A stretch of 25,950 bases of DNA from CAZEAC01 sp964510065. Lineage in GTDB: Bacteria > Bdellovibrionota_C > UBA2361 > CAIXSY01. Positions 1 through 7,938 of this stretch are shown in pieces; within the stretch, counting starts at the first letter, position 1, and the number at the start of each line of letters is the position of its first letter. The DNA is taken from NCBI GenBank assembly GCA_964510065.1, contig CAZEAC010000060.1, forward strand, positions 1 through 25,950. The letters are read 5' to 3'. The notes beneath the pieces were generated by a model. The model had not been told where the DNA came from. It was given only the letters and a program-made list of their open reading frames with translations, and did not search any database. The translations under genes were made by a program, and so were the position numbers.

Positions 1-30
1 TCACGGAGAGCACAGAGGGGAGAAGAGTCG
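1..30. repeat. CTCTGTG/CACAGAG repeat, partial copy 1 (right arm)
   Basis: The window opens with a purine-rich tract containing 'CGGAGAGCACAGAGGGG'. It matches the right arms of two more complete palindromic copies near 6431-6506 and 19673-19767. The tail 'AGAAGAGTCGG' resembles 'CAAAGAGTTCGG' in copy 2, so the similarity extends beyond the core. The left arm would lie outside the window. It sits beyond the 3' end of ftsI. Confidence 0.6.
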
Positions 31-102
31 GAAAACTTATGTTACAGAGTACTAGTCGCAACGGGTACGTTACTGAGGCAAATTAAGAATATTTTGATAA
101 TC

Positions 103-122
103 AGGCAATTTCAGCGTTGCCT
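103..122 (-). terminator. Weak hairpin just after ftsI stop
   Basis: On the minus strand a 6-bp stem AGGCAA/TTGCCT with an 8-base loop starts at the ftsI stop codon and is followed by AT-rich sequence without a clean T-run. It may end the dcw transcript, but this is a weak candidate. Confidence 0.25.
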
Positions 123-1969
123 TATAAATTCTCGGCCAACGAATCGGCTTTCGCGTAATCGAGCTTACTTTTATTTTGCGGAGCTGGCGTTGCGGGAGCC
201 TCGCGCCCTAATGTTTCTTTCATAGCCAAATACTGCATGCTCCGATTCATAATTTTCTGAAATACAGGAGCGGCAAGAGTACCACCATAAATTGAATCCG
301 TATGGGCTTCATCAATCATCACCAGGAGCGCCAAGGTCCGCTCAACTCCCAAAGGATGGCCATCGGCAAAGCCAACGAATGAAGCAACATAAGCTCCAGG
401 TTCATAGCCACGACCATCGACTCTTGATTTCTGCGCAGTTCCTGTCTTTCCACCAATTCTAAGACCTGTCACCGCGGCTTTTGCGCCGGTGCCATGTTCG
501 TCCTCGACGACGCCATACATCATCTCGCGAACCGTTCGAGCAGTTTTTGTCGAGATGATTCGCGGCTGCTCGGCACTCGCTTCACACGCGCCCTCTTCTG
601 GATTACATTCCACAATTCGAAGTTGTGGAAGCCTCCCGCCATTGGCAATAGCTGACACTGCTCGCACCATCTGAATCGGCGTGACCGCCACTCCCTGTCC
701 AAAAGAGTGCGTCGCAACATCAACCTTGGCCCAACTCGAAACTGGACGAAGGATTCCGCCGCTCTCGCCCGGAAGTCCCAGTGTGCTGCGTTTACCGAAC
801 CCAAACTGAGTGAGCGCGCTATAGAGCCGCTCTGCACCAAGTCTCGTACCAACCTTGGTCATTCCAATATTAGAGGAGCGCACCACCACATCGAAAAAGC
901 TTATGTCTTTGAAAGGATGCACATCTTTTATTACATGACTTGCAAACGAAAAGCGCCCGCCGCTACAATCAATTACTTCGTGAGGGCTGACCACGCCGCT
1001 TTCAAGCGCGGCTGCTGCGACAATCGGCTTCATAATGGAGCCGGGCTCGAAGGTTGCTTCCAACACCAAATTACTTAGGGCCTTGGCGCCCGGGATTCCA
1101 GGATCATTGAGGTTAATATTTGGCGACTGACTCATCGCCAAGATCTCGCCGCTATTTGCATCAACCATTAACGCCATCGCCGCTTCGGCATTGGCGCTGT
1201 GCTTGCCCTTGTCCAGCTCTTCGTCAGCGATTAGTTGGAGACCTGCGTCGAGAGTAAGCTTTAGCTCCATGCCTTTCGGAAGAGAAAACTGATCGTTTGC
1301 CACGTCAGGTATCTGAATCAGGGTGCCAAGCGCGTCGCGAGTTGCGCGAGTTCGTACGTGCTCACCCTTAAGCCGTTTATCATACAATCCCTCAAGACCA
1401 GAAAGTCCGACACCGTCGACGCCAACTTTTCCTATGACCGTGGCCGCGGCGCTATTAAAAGGGTACACTCGTTTCGCCTCGAGCATTGTTCCAATGCCGG
1501 CAATTTTCAATTCAGCGATCTGAGTGCCACGCGCGCGCGGTACCTGTCGACGCAGCCACACAAAATTCTTCTTTTCAGAGAACTTCTCGCGCACCGCCGA
1601 GGGCTCCATTTCGAGAAGCGCGGCAAGCTCAGCAATTTTTTCTTTAGTAAGATCACGTGCAATCTGCCGCGGCCGAACATAGATCGAAGTCGCGGGAATA
1701 GAGAGCGCCAGAAGCTTGCCTTCTCGATCGACAATTGGACCTCGCTCGGATGATACCTGGACCTCTCTAAAATGCTGCTTGAGCGCCCATTCCTGCCATG
1801 TCTCGAAGTCGGAGATTTGCAGACTATAGAGCCTCGCGACAACAGCTAAGGCCCACAGCAAGACGCACAGTGAAAGTCCGCGTAAGCGCACCCCTCGGTT
1901 GTCACTTGGCGCCCGCCCAAAACCGTCCCGTCCGAAGCGTGATGCAAAGTCGGTGGCGACAAAATTCAC
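122..1969 (-). CDS. ftsI: Peptidoglycan transpeptidase FtsI (PBP3)
   Basis: Class B penicillin-binding protein that crosslinks septal peptidoglycan on the periplasmic side of the inner membrane during division. The 615-residue product has an N-terminal cytoplasmic tail, one membrane anchor at about residues 31-50, a PBP dimerisation region to about 230, and a transpeptidase domain. All three catalytic motifs are visible: SIMK (Ser311, Lys314), SSN (365-367) and KTG (508-510, in GGKTGTAQ). There are no C-terminal PASTA repeats. The start is GTG at 1969, seven bases after the ftsL stop, with an AAGGAG ribosome-binding site inside the end of ftsL, which suggests translational coupling. It is the last gene of mraZ-rsmH-ftsL-ftsI. 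murE, which usually follows, is not present before the repeat at the window edge. The position in the dcw cluster favours FtsI over PBP2/SpoVD relatives. Confidence 0.96.
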   Translation of the reverse strand: MNFVATDFASRFGRDGFGRAPSDNRGVRLRGLSLCVLLWALAVVARLYSLQISDFETWQEWALKQHFREVQVSSERGPIVDREGKLLALSIPATSIYVRPRQIARDLTKEKIAELAALLEMEPSAVREKFSEKKNFVWLRRQVPRARGTQIAELKIAGIGTMLEAKRVYPFNSAAATVIGKVGVDGVGLSGLEGLYDKRLKGEHVRTRATRDALGTLIQIPDVANDQFSLPKGMELKLTLDAGLQLIADEELDKGKHSANAEAAMALMVDANSGEILAMSQSPNINLNDPGIPGAKALSNLVLEATFEPGSIMKPIVAAAALESGVVSPHEVIDCSGGRFSFASHVIKDVHPFKDISFFDVVVRSSNIGMTKVGTRLGAERLYSALTQFGFGKRSTLGLPGESGGILRPVSSWAKVDVATHSFGQGVAVTPIQMVRAVSAIANGGRLPQLRIVECNPEEGACEASAEQPRIISTKTARTVREMMYGVVEDEHGTGAKAAVTGLRIGGKTGTAQKSRVDGRGYEPGAYVASFVGFADGHPLGVERTLALLVMIDEAHTDSIYGGTLAAPVFQKIMNRSMQYLAMKETLGREAPATPAPQNKSKLDYAKADSLAENL

Positions 1970-1976
1970 TGCCTTA

Positions 1977-2300
1977 CTATCTCCTTACCGCAATTCGAGC
2001 GAGCTGAGCTGCTGGGACCATCTTTAGACCAAGCCTTTTCTCAGCCATTACCGAGAGCGTATCCGGCCGCAACAGCAACGAACGCTGCAGCTCGAACTCG
2101 CGCCGCTCCATGTCCAACTCAACACTACGTTGTCGTTCCTTCGCAAGATCATATCCGACCGAAGTGCACTGAATCTTTACCCAAACTCGAAGCGCCAAAG
2201 CTCCGAAGAGCAGCACTCCCGCAAGTACATGCCAACGTAAATTCGCCGAAGCGCTTTTTCGTTTACAATAAACCGACTGATAATCAAGACATGCAGCCAT
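1977..2300 (-). CDS. ftsL: Cell division protein FtsL-like
   Basis: A 107-residue bitopic protein with a short basic cytoplasmic tail, a single hydrophobic segment at about residues 23-42 (starting WHVLAGVLLFG) and a periplasmic part likely to form a coiled coil (LAKERQRSVELDMERREFELQ). FtsL normally works with FtsB and FtsQ to activate FtsWI at the septum. FtsL is poorly conserved in sequence, so the call rests on size, topology and position between rsmH and ftsI. The start ATG is 26 bases downstream of the rsmH stop and has a G-rich tract (TTAGGGGG) just upstream. The end of the gene carries the ribosome-binding site of ftsI. Confidence 0.82.
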   Translation of the reverse strand: MAACLDYQSVYCKRKSASANLRWHVLAGVLLFGALALRVWVKIQCTSVGYDLAKERQRSVELDMERREFELQRSLLLRPDTLSVMAEKRLGLKMVPAAQLARIAVRR

Positions 2301-2326
2301 ACAAACCCCCTAAAACAATCCTTACA

Positions 2327-3232
2327 TTATAAAAACTCAAAAACCCGCATCCGTGCGCTGCGCGCGCTTGGATTTCGCTCTATTTCTTGCTCCGTTGGAA
2401 AAACAGCCTTTTTTGTGAGGAGTCGGCCCTTTCTTTCGTGCCGCACCGCACCCGGATAATTTGCCGGCGCGGAGCCGCCGCTATCCCACTCTCGCATCAC
2501 ACGGGTGACCGCTTTGTCCTCGAGCGAATGAAAGCTAATAACGACAAGCCGGCCACCCTTTTCGACAAGCGACGGAGCGGCCTGCATGAGCGCATCAATC
2601 TCTTCGAACTCATGATTTACCGCGATACGAAGTGCCTGAAAAACCACAGTCGCGGGATGAGTCTTTTTGTCCTTGGCACCGCCACAGCGCACGACGAGTT
2701 TCGCGAGCTGGTCGGCACTCTCAATCGGTCTTTGTGCCACAATCTCACGGGCGACTTTTCTCGCTTCGTTCCCAACGCCACCCTTTTTGAAGATTACGTA
2801 GAGCTCCTGTTCGGTTGCTCCGTTAAGCAAAACCCGCGCCGATACACCTGATGTAGGATCCATACGCATATCAAGACTTGAATCTTGAAATGCAAAACCG
2901 CGCTCCTCGCGAATCTGGTCAGTCGAAACTCCAAGATCGGCCAGCATGCCGCGGAAAGTCCTGCCCTGACAGCGTTGAGCAAGCTCAGAAAAAGCTGCCT
3001 GCGCGACTTCAACGCGATCGCCATACTCCGTAAGGAATGCCTCGGCTCGCGCAAGTGCCTTCGGATCGCGATCGAATGCCGCGACTGTGACTTCGGATGA
3101 GGCATCAAGAAGTGCCTGAGTATGGCCAGCGCCGCCTAAGGTACAATCAAGAAACGATCCTCCTTCACTTGCGCGAAGAAACTCCCGGGACTCACTGAGC
3201 AGCACGGGAATATGTACACTCTCCTTCGGCAT
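2327..3232 (-). CDS. rsmH: 16S rRNA m4C1402 methyltransferase RsmH (MraW)
   Basis: SAM-dependent enzyme that N4-methylates C1402 in the ribosomal P site. The 301-residue length is typical. Family signatures visible are HIPVLL at the N-terminus, the SAM-binding glycine motif DCTLGGAGHT (29-38), FDRD (53-56), RGFAFQ with LDMRMD (111-125), HPATVVFQALRIAVN (182-196) and SFHSLEDK (233-240). It begins five bases after the mraZ stop with no strong ribosome-binding site, so it is probably translationally coupled to mraZ. It is the second gene of the dcw cluster. Confidence 0.97.
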   Translation of the reverse strand: MPKESVHIPVLLSESREFLRASEGGSFLDCTLGGAGHTQALLDASSEVTVAAFDRDPKALARAEAFLTEYGDRVEVAQAAFSELAQRCQGRTFRGMLADLGVSTDQIREERGFAFQDSSLDMRMDPTSGVSARVLLNGATEQELYVIFKKGGVGNEARKVAREIVAQRPIESADQLAKLVVRCGGAKDKKTHPATVVFQALRIAVNHEFEEIDALMQAAPSLVEKGGRLVVISFHSLEDKAVTRVMREWDSGGSAPANYPGAVRHERKGRLLTKKAVFPTEQEIERNPSARSARMRVFEFL

Positions 3233-3237
3233 TGTGA

Positions 3238-3750
3238 TTAGATATCCACATCAGAAAAAAGGTCGGGATTGCTGAGCAGCGCCTGCTCCGCCGAAGCGAA
3301 AATTATTTCCCACACCCGCTTGTCCCAGATACGAAATCCATGAATCGATGAGGTAAATGTGGCTTCGCGCTCGATGCCGGCATACAGGCGCAGATACTGT
3401 GGAAGCAGAACCCGACCACTACCATCAACCGAGCATTCAGCAGCCCGACTAAGATAAAAATTCTCTAGTTTTTGAAGCTTTGCGCTGAAACGGCTCTTGG
3501 AGCGGAGTTTCCTTTCAAAATCGAGCCACGCTCCAGCCGAGAAGCCCTCGAGGCAGCGTGCACCATCCGATATGTAGTTCGTGATCACCACACTTTGCTC
3601 CGAACTCTCTTCAAGAATTCTTCTAAACTCCGCGGGCAAACTAATGCGCCCCTTTTCGTCGATGGCGTGGGTATAGTTCCCACGAAAGGAACCAACTTTC
3701 GTACCTGAGTCGGCTGCAAAATTGCCCTCGATAGTGTTTTTTGTAGTCAT
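3238..3750 (-). CDS. mraZ: Transcriptional regulator MraZ
   Basis: DNA-binding autoregulator of the dcw cluster that forms ring-shaped oligomers. Two AbrB-like motifs are present: YTHAIDEKGRISLPAEFR at about 26-43 and ECSVDGSGRVLLPQYLR at about 105-121. At 170 residues it is longer than the usual 140-150. About 20 extra residues precede the conserved FRGNYTHAIDEKGR block, and I see no alternative ATG, GTG or TTG codon between the ATG at 3750 and that block, so the extension seems real. The ribosome-binding site is weak. Repeated TGGGA-like boxes lie 40-65 bases upstream, as expected for MraZ autoregulation. Confidence 0.95.
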   Translation of the reverse strand: MTTKNTIEGNFAADSGTKVGSFRGNYTHAIDEKGRISLPAEFRRILEESSEQSVVITNYISDGARCLEGFSAGAWLDFERKLRSKSRFSAKLQKLENFYLSRAAECSVDGSGRVLLPQYLRLYAGIEREATFTSSIHGFRIWDKRVWEIIFASAEQALLSNPDLFSDVDI

Positions 3751-3789
3751 TTTAATAAGTTAACAGCATAACAGACCAAATGCCGCAGA

Positions 3790-3815
3790 TCCCTACTTTT
3801 TCCCACAATATCCCA
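3790..3815 (-). promoter_or_regulatory. MraZ boxes upstream of mraZ
   Basis: On the minus strand TGGGA occurs at 3815-3811 and again at 3805-3801, exactly 10 bp apart. A third, offset AGGGA lies at 3794-3790. Direct TGGGN repeats with 5-base spacers are the known MraZ operator. The boxes sit 40-65 bases before the mraZ start, where a promoter -35 region would be expected. A possible -10 (TTATGC) lies between the boxes and the start codon. Confidence 0.75.
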
Positions 3816-4047
3816 CTTTCATACACCTTCCAAACACTTTTGGTCAAGCATAAAAAGCAGCCCAAGTTACTGAAAATACATGCAAATTCAACTCAGTTAA
3901 ACAAAGAAGCTCGTTAATACATAGCAATTTCAATATGTTAGAGTCGCGCTTGGGATAGCTAGGAAGAACAGGATTGCAAACATCTTTATGCTGTTTCACA
4001 AAGACGCTATAAACTGGAACTTACACGCCAGGCGCACGGAGCTCATC

Positions 4048-4464
4048 ATGATGTTTCAAAATCGAAGGGAGAAGAAAACTCAAGGAAAAGCGCCGACAAC
4101 TTCTCAGCATTCGCCCCTTTCTCGGCTTAACCCCCCTAAAAAAGCTGACCTGAGCGCCGCTACCGAACTTACTCCTCAACCTGCTGTCCTTGGCCCCGAA
4201 TTTCCCTCCCCGCAGACGCAGGCACGGATTGAACATGCCAAAGGCAGTCTCTTTTTTTGTGGAGGACTGCTCGCGGCGAGCGGCGCCGTCATCGCGCTCA
4301 TTATCGCTTCGCCTCAAGCGTCACCACTCATAGCAGGACCGAGGCTCAATTCGACGGAAGGCTTCTTGATGGCCGCGCTCTCGGCCGCGCTGCTTCTAGT
4401 TGCGCAAATGAGATACCGCGCCGCGCGAACGCTCCGCGCCAACAGCTTGGAACTTGATGCCTAG
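4048..4464 (+). CDS. Hypothetical small membrane protein, two predicted helices
   Basis: I do not recognise a family. I chose ATG 4048 because GGAG lies at 4038-4041, six bases upstream. The in-frame ATG at 3988 has no such site and would add 20 residues. The product is about 138 residues: a basic, proline-rich N-terminal half of about 65 residues that is probably disordered and cytoplasmic, then two hydrophobic segments (GSLFFCGGLLAASGAVIALI and GFLMAALSAALLLVAQ) joined by a short loop, and an Arg-rich tail. It converges on glmS, with only two bases between the stop codons and no visible terminator. The protein-like hydrophobic pattern supports a real gene. Confidence 0.62.
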   Translation: MMFQNRREKKTQGKAPTTSQHSPLSRLNPPKKADLSAATELTPQPAVLGPEFPSPQTQARIEHAKGSLFFCGGLLAASGAVIALIIASPQASPLIAGPRLNSTEGFLMAALSAALLLVAQMRYRAARTLRANSLELDA

Positions 4465-4466
4465 CG

Positions 4467-6302
4467 CTACTCGACTGTAACGCTTTTCGCAAGATTTCTC
4501 GGCAAATCAACATCCGTACCGTTTTGCACCGCGACATAGTAGGCAAGTAGCTGCATCGGAACCGTCAGCAAGAGCGGGCTAATCTCTTCCGAAAGGAACG
4601 GCACATCTATCACGGTATCGACCACGCCACGTAATGCTTTTTTATCCTCGGCATCGGTGACCACAATAATCTTTCCGCCGCGTGATTCCACCTCACGCAG
4701 ATTCGAAAGTGTTTTTTCGAAGAGCATCTTCGAACGCTGCAGCACCACCACAACCGGCATGTTCTCGTCTATGAGCGCTATCGGACCATGTTTCATCTCA
4801 CCCGCGGGATAGCCCTCGGCGTGAATATAGGAAATCTCTTTCAATTTAAGCGCTCCTTCGAGCGCTATCGGGAAGCAGATTCCACGTCCCAAATAGAGAA
4901 AATCTCTCGCGGTATGAAACTTCTTGGCCAGCGCCTCAACCGCCGATTCACATCGAAGTGCTTCGCCAAAAACTTTTGGAAGTTGCACCAACGCTGAAAT
5001 ATGCGGCTGAATCTTTTCGGCCGAAAGCATCCCGCGCTTTTGCCCAAGCCATAACGCAAGAAGATACAAGGCGACAATCTGCGTCGTGAACGCCTTGGTC
5101 GACGCGACACTTATCTCCGGCCCAGCATGGGTGAATAGGCAGTGTTTGACCTTCCGCGCTAACGACGAGCCTACGACATTACAAACGGCGAGGGTCATTG
5201 CTTTTTCACCGGCCTTATCGATTGCGGCCAGTGTATCGGCAGTTTCTCCCGATTGAGAAACCGCAATAACTAGAGTTTTCTCATCAAACACGGCACTTCG
5301 ATAGCGAAACTCCGACGCATAATCTGTTTCACAAGGAATTCCAACCAATGATTCAAAGTAGAATTTCGCCACCTGACACGCATGTAATGCCGTGCCGCAC
5401 GCAACAAAGACAACACGCTGATACTTTCGCACCTCGTCGTCCGAAAGGCCAATTTCGGGAAGCACAACTTTTGACTCTTCAAGCTGCACTCGTCCGCGAA
5501 ATGTCTCGGGAACGACCTGCGCCTGCTCGTAAATCTCTTTAAGCATAAAATGCTTAAAACCGCCCTTCTGTGCGGTCACAGGATCCCAAGTAACAATATG
5601 CGGCACACGCTGTACAGCCGCTCCGCGATTTTCAATATATATCGAGTCCCCGCGAATTTCAGCGATATCGCCATCTTCCAAAATTATCACGTTGCGCGTG
5701 ACCGAAAGCACCGCCGTAACATCGCTTGCGACCACCGTCTCACCCGATCCGATGCCAATAACAATTGGCGTTGAATTTTTCGCCACAAGCAACCTATCGG
5801 GACTCTCCGAATCTATCGCGACGAAAGCATATGAACCACGGATCGCTGCGCAGGTTTCCTTAAGCGCTTGAAAAGGTTTTAGCCCTTTCTTCAAATATTT
5901 ATTAAGAAGATGTGCGCCAATTTCCGTGTCGGTTTCCGAGCTGAATACGGCGCCCTCACGCGATAGCTCTTCGCGAAGTTCAATATAGTTTTCAATAATT
6001 CCATTGTGAATAAGACTAACCCGCCCCGCAGTATGAGGATGGGCATTGTTTTCTGAAGGCCGGCCATGGGTAGCCCAACGTGTATGACCGATTCCAATAT
6101 TCGCAATCTTCGGTTCTTTCCTTGCTTGGAGAAGCTTCTTTAACTCTGAAAGCTTACCAAGGGCACGCGTCACTACGAGTTTTCCCTCCTCGATAACCGC
6201 GACACCGGCGGAGTCGTAACCACGGTATTCCAGCTTCTCTAGGCCAGAAACGATAACCTCAAGGGCGTTCTTTGATCCGATGTATCCTACTATTCCACAC
6301 AT
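4467..6302 (-). CDS. glmS: Glutamine--fructose-6-phosphate aminotransferase GlmS
   Basis: Makes glucosamine-6-phosphate from fructose-6-phosphate and glutamine, the entry step to UDP-GlcNAc for peptidoglycan and LPS. The 611-residue length is standard. The N-terminus is CGIVGYIG, with Cys2 as the glutaminase nucleophile after Met removal. The class II amidotransferase domain includes GIGHTRWATHG and HNGIIENY. Two SIS sugar-isomerase domains follow, with CGTALHA, SQSGETADTL and EGALKLKEISYIHAEGYPAGEMKHGPIALI-type motifs. The chain ends in the conserved LPRNLAKSVTVE. No glmS ribozyme core was recognised in the upstream sequence. It appears monocistronic and converges on the small membrane protein gene. 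Confidence 0.98.
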   Translation of the reverse strand: MCGIVGYIGSKNALEVIVSGLEKLEYRGYDSAGVAVIEEGKLVVTRALGKLSELKKLLQARKEPKIANIGIGHTRWATHGRPSENNAHPHTAGRVSLIHNGIIENYIELREELSREGAVFSSETDTEIGAHLLNKYLKKGLKPFQALKETCAAIRGSYAFVAIDSESPDRLLVAKNSTPIVIGIGSGETVVASDVTAVLSVTRNVIILEDGDIAEIRGDSIYIENRGAAVQRVPHIVTWDPVTAQKGGFKHFMLKEIYEQAQVVPETFRGRVQLEESKVVLPEIGLSDDEVRKYQRVVFVACGTALHACQVAKFYFESLVGIPCETDYASEFRYRSAVFDEKTLVIAVSQSGETADTLAAIDKAGEKAMTLAVCNVVGSSLARKVKHCLFTHAGPEISVASTKAFTTQIVALYLLALWLGQKRGMLSAEKIQPHISALVQLPKVFGEALRCESAVEALAKKFHTARDFLYLGRGICFPIALEGALKLKEISYIHAEGYPAGEMKHGPIALIDENMPVVVVLQRSKMLFEKTLSNLREVESRGGKIIVVTDAEDKKALRGVVDTVIDVPFLSEEISPLLLTVPMQLLAYYVAVQNGTDVDLPRNLAKSVTVE

Positions 6303-6430
6303 GGTGCTTTTACCCTATTTTCCTTCAATTATTCCGGGCTACTAAACTGTTCATCGACAATATTCCCCCGGGACTGAATGGAGGAATTGGGGCCGCTCTC
6401 TCGTTACAACTACTCATTAGGTGTGGGTAG

Positions 6431-6506
6431 CTCTTGCCCCTTCTCGGTGCCCTCTGTGGTTTAAATGCATCAGAAACCACAGAGAGCACAGAGGGCAAAG
6501 AGTTCG
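6431..6506. repeat. CTCTGTG palindromic repeat, copy 2
   Basis: Imperfect inverted repeat. The left arm contains CCCTCTGTGGTTT, followed by an 11-base spacer, then AAACCACAGAGAGCACAGAGGG. The inner 11 bp (CTCTGTGGTTT/AAACCACAGAG) pair perfectly, and the outer parts (CTCTTGCCC.../...GGGCAAAGAG) are still recognisably complementary. It shares core and arm sequence with copies at 1-30 and 19673-19767. It has no ORF, so it resembles a REP- or MITE-like dispersed element. Confidence 0.75.
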
Positions 6507-6551
6507 GTATCGCCTCGCGGCGATACTAGGTTCGATCCCCTCTGGGCTACG
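6507..6551 (+). other. tRNA-like 3' fragment (possible tRNA pseudogene or att remnant)
   Basis: A perfect 8-bp hairpin (GTATCGCC, loop TCGC, GGCGATAC) is followed by a T-loop-like TTCGATCCC and an acceptor-like TCTGGGCTAC. The order resembles the variable arm, T-arm and acceptor 3' strand of a class II (Ser/Leu type) tRNA. The T-stem pairs poorly and no matching 5' half is visible; the sequence just upstream is the CTCTGTG repeat. Interpreted as a decayed or truncated tRNA 3' end. This could be chance. Confidence 0.35.
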
Positions 6552-6581
6552 GGACACTTCAGAGTTTAGTGCTAACTCAAA

Positions 6582-6656
6582 CGCGCCCTGAGGGTCTCGA
6601 ACCCCCGACCTTCTGGTTCGAAGCCAGACGCTCTAATCCAACTGAGCTAAGGGCGC
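6582..6656 (-). tRNA. tRNA-Arg (anticodon TCG)
   Basis: Read on the minus strand, all cloverleaf parts fit. The acceptor GCGCCCT/AGGGCGC has 7 perfect pairs, the D-stem is GCTC/GAGC, the anticodon stem TCTGG/CCAGA holds the loop CTTCGAA (anticodon TCG, reading CGA-type Arg codons), the variable loop is AGGTC, and the T-arm GGGGG/CCCTC holds loop TTCGAGA. The discriminator base is G and CCA is not encoded. The length is 75 bases. Confidence 0.96.
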
Positions 6657-6786
6657 ATATAGTGATAACCCGGTTTGACTCCATCGATGCGGACCAAGAA
6701 GACCGAATTACCTCTCCATTCTGACACATCATGCATCAATTTTAAAGGCCTTGAGAGTCCCCTTCAGTTACAATTAAAATAGCGTC

Positions 6787-7938
6787 ATGAGAATTTACAT
6801 TATTGTTCTATGCCTCATCGCGACCCACGCAGCACGCGCCGAGGCGCCTCAACACAATTCGGCGCTCCGCCTCAAGATGCAACGCGCTTTTTCTGCTTTT
6901 CAAGAGCTACAACCTTTCCTCTACCAGAGAGGCCGCTTCGCCGATCCCGCCCATGAAAAAAAAATCTCCGAACTTATCAGTAAGCTCGCACAAAATTTCC
7001 ACAGCGTTGAAACACTAAACGAGGTACGAGCCGAACCCGCATTCACCTCGACGCTCCAGGTCCTGAACGAAATGCTCCACGATTCGCTCTATAGATTTCG
7101 CGAAGGCAAAAAGGAATACGCGTTGTGGCGCCTGCGCACCGCATCGACCTACTGCGTCACCTGCCACACCAGATTTGAAACGAAACAAGACTTCTTTGAT
7201 CCCAGCCTTATTCCGAACAACCTTACGGCTTTTGAAAGAGGCGAGTTTCTCCTCGCAACTCGCCAGTTCGAAAAGGCAGCTGAAGCGTTTCTCGAAGCTG
7301 CAATTTCTCCTCAATCTGCTCCACTCCGGATGCACGCTCTTCGGCTTTGGCTCCTTATTTACGTGAGAGTAAGACCCGACCCTGCCGAGGCGATGAAAAC
7401 ATTGGAACGGATAACACTCGCAATTAAGCCCATTCAATCCGAACGCGAAGAGATTGATGACTGGCACAATTCTCTTGCCGAGTGGCTCAAAGAATCGCCC
7501 GCGAAACGTACTAATCTTGAACTCGCCGAGGCACTTATTGAGCGTGGCATTCATTCCGAAAATATTCTTGAAGGGCGAAGAGGCACCGTTGACCTCCTCC
7601 GTGCCACGGCCCTTCTGCACAAAACCCTGGAGAAAAATGACCTGCCCACAGCCGAACGAGCTCGCTCGCTGTACTTACTCGGGCTTGCCTACCGCCAGCT
7701 CCCACTCTTTTTTGCAAACGAGCTGCCTGAAATGCTGCTTGAACAGTGCATACGAGAGGCTCCAGGAACTTTGGACGCGAAGCGTGCCTTTCGGCTCTAC
7801 GAAGAGATTGTCACTCTGGGTTACACCGGAAGCTCAGGTATAAATCTACCTGACGATGTACGGCTGCAGCTCCAAGAGCTTCGTGACATCGCCTATGGCA
7901 CAGCGGCGTTCAATCCGCTCGCGCGCCTTCTCGAATGA
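6787..7938 (+). CDS. Exported protein with a single haem c (CxxCH) motif
   Basis: A 383-residue protein whose N-terminal hydrophobic stretch ends in AARA-EA, a typical Sec signal peptide, so it is probably periplasmic. One haem c attachment site, CVTCH, lies at residues 123-127 within a helical region (YALWRLRTASTYCVTCH). The rest is mainly amphipathic helix, with TPR-like character from about residue 150 onward (FERGEFLLATRQFEKAAEAFLEAA). I cannot name a family. A redox, sensor or scaffold role attached to one haem is inference. It converges with folA, and the last 29 bp of the two genes overlap. The neighbouring DUF255-thyA-folA operon gives no clear functional link. Confidence 0.85.
   Translation: MRIYIIVLCLIATHAARAEAPQHNSALRLKMQRAFSAFQELQPFLYQRGRFADPAHEKKISELISKLAQNFHSVETLNEVRAEPAFTSTLQVLNEMLHDSLYRFREGKKEYALWRLRTASTYCVTCHTRFETKQDFFDPSLIPNNLTAFERGEFLLATRQFEKAAEAFLEAAISPQSAPLRMHALRLWLLIYVRVRPDPAEAMKTLERITLAIKPIQSEREEIDDWHNSLAEWLKESPAKRTNLELAEALIERGIHSENILEGRRGTVDLLRATALLHKTLEKNDLPTAERARSLYLLGLAYRQLPLFFANELPEMLLEQCIREAPGTLDAKRAFRLYEEIVTLGYTGSSGINLPDDVRLQLQELRDIAYGTAAFNPLARLLE

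Larger units (their letters stand above)
6303..6581. other. Intergenic stretch upstream of glmS with repeat and tRNA-like remnant
   Basis: There is no protein gene between glmS and tRNA-Arg. The stretch contains the second CTCTGTG palindromic element (6431-6506) and a tRNA-like 3' fragment (6507-6551). The glmS promoter must lie in the first 100 or so bases, but I cannot assign it convincingly. Confidence 0.6.

Noticed and set aside
2387..2851. Long open frame opposite rsmH
   Set aside because: rsmH is certain on the other strand, and the antisense product has no recognisable motifs.
3988..4047. Earlier start for the small membrane protein
   Set aside because: No ribosome-binding site at 3988, whereas GGAG is well placed before ATG 4048.
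6303..6430. glmS ribozyme or riboswitch upstream of glmS
   Set aside because: I could not find the conserved core or pseudoknot elements.
7015..7620. 201-codon open frame opposite the haem c protein gene
   Set aside because: The plus-strand gene has a signal peptide, a haem motif and coherent helices. The antisense product does not look like a protein family.
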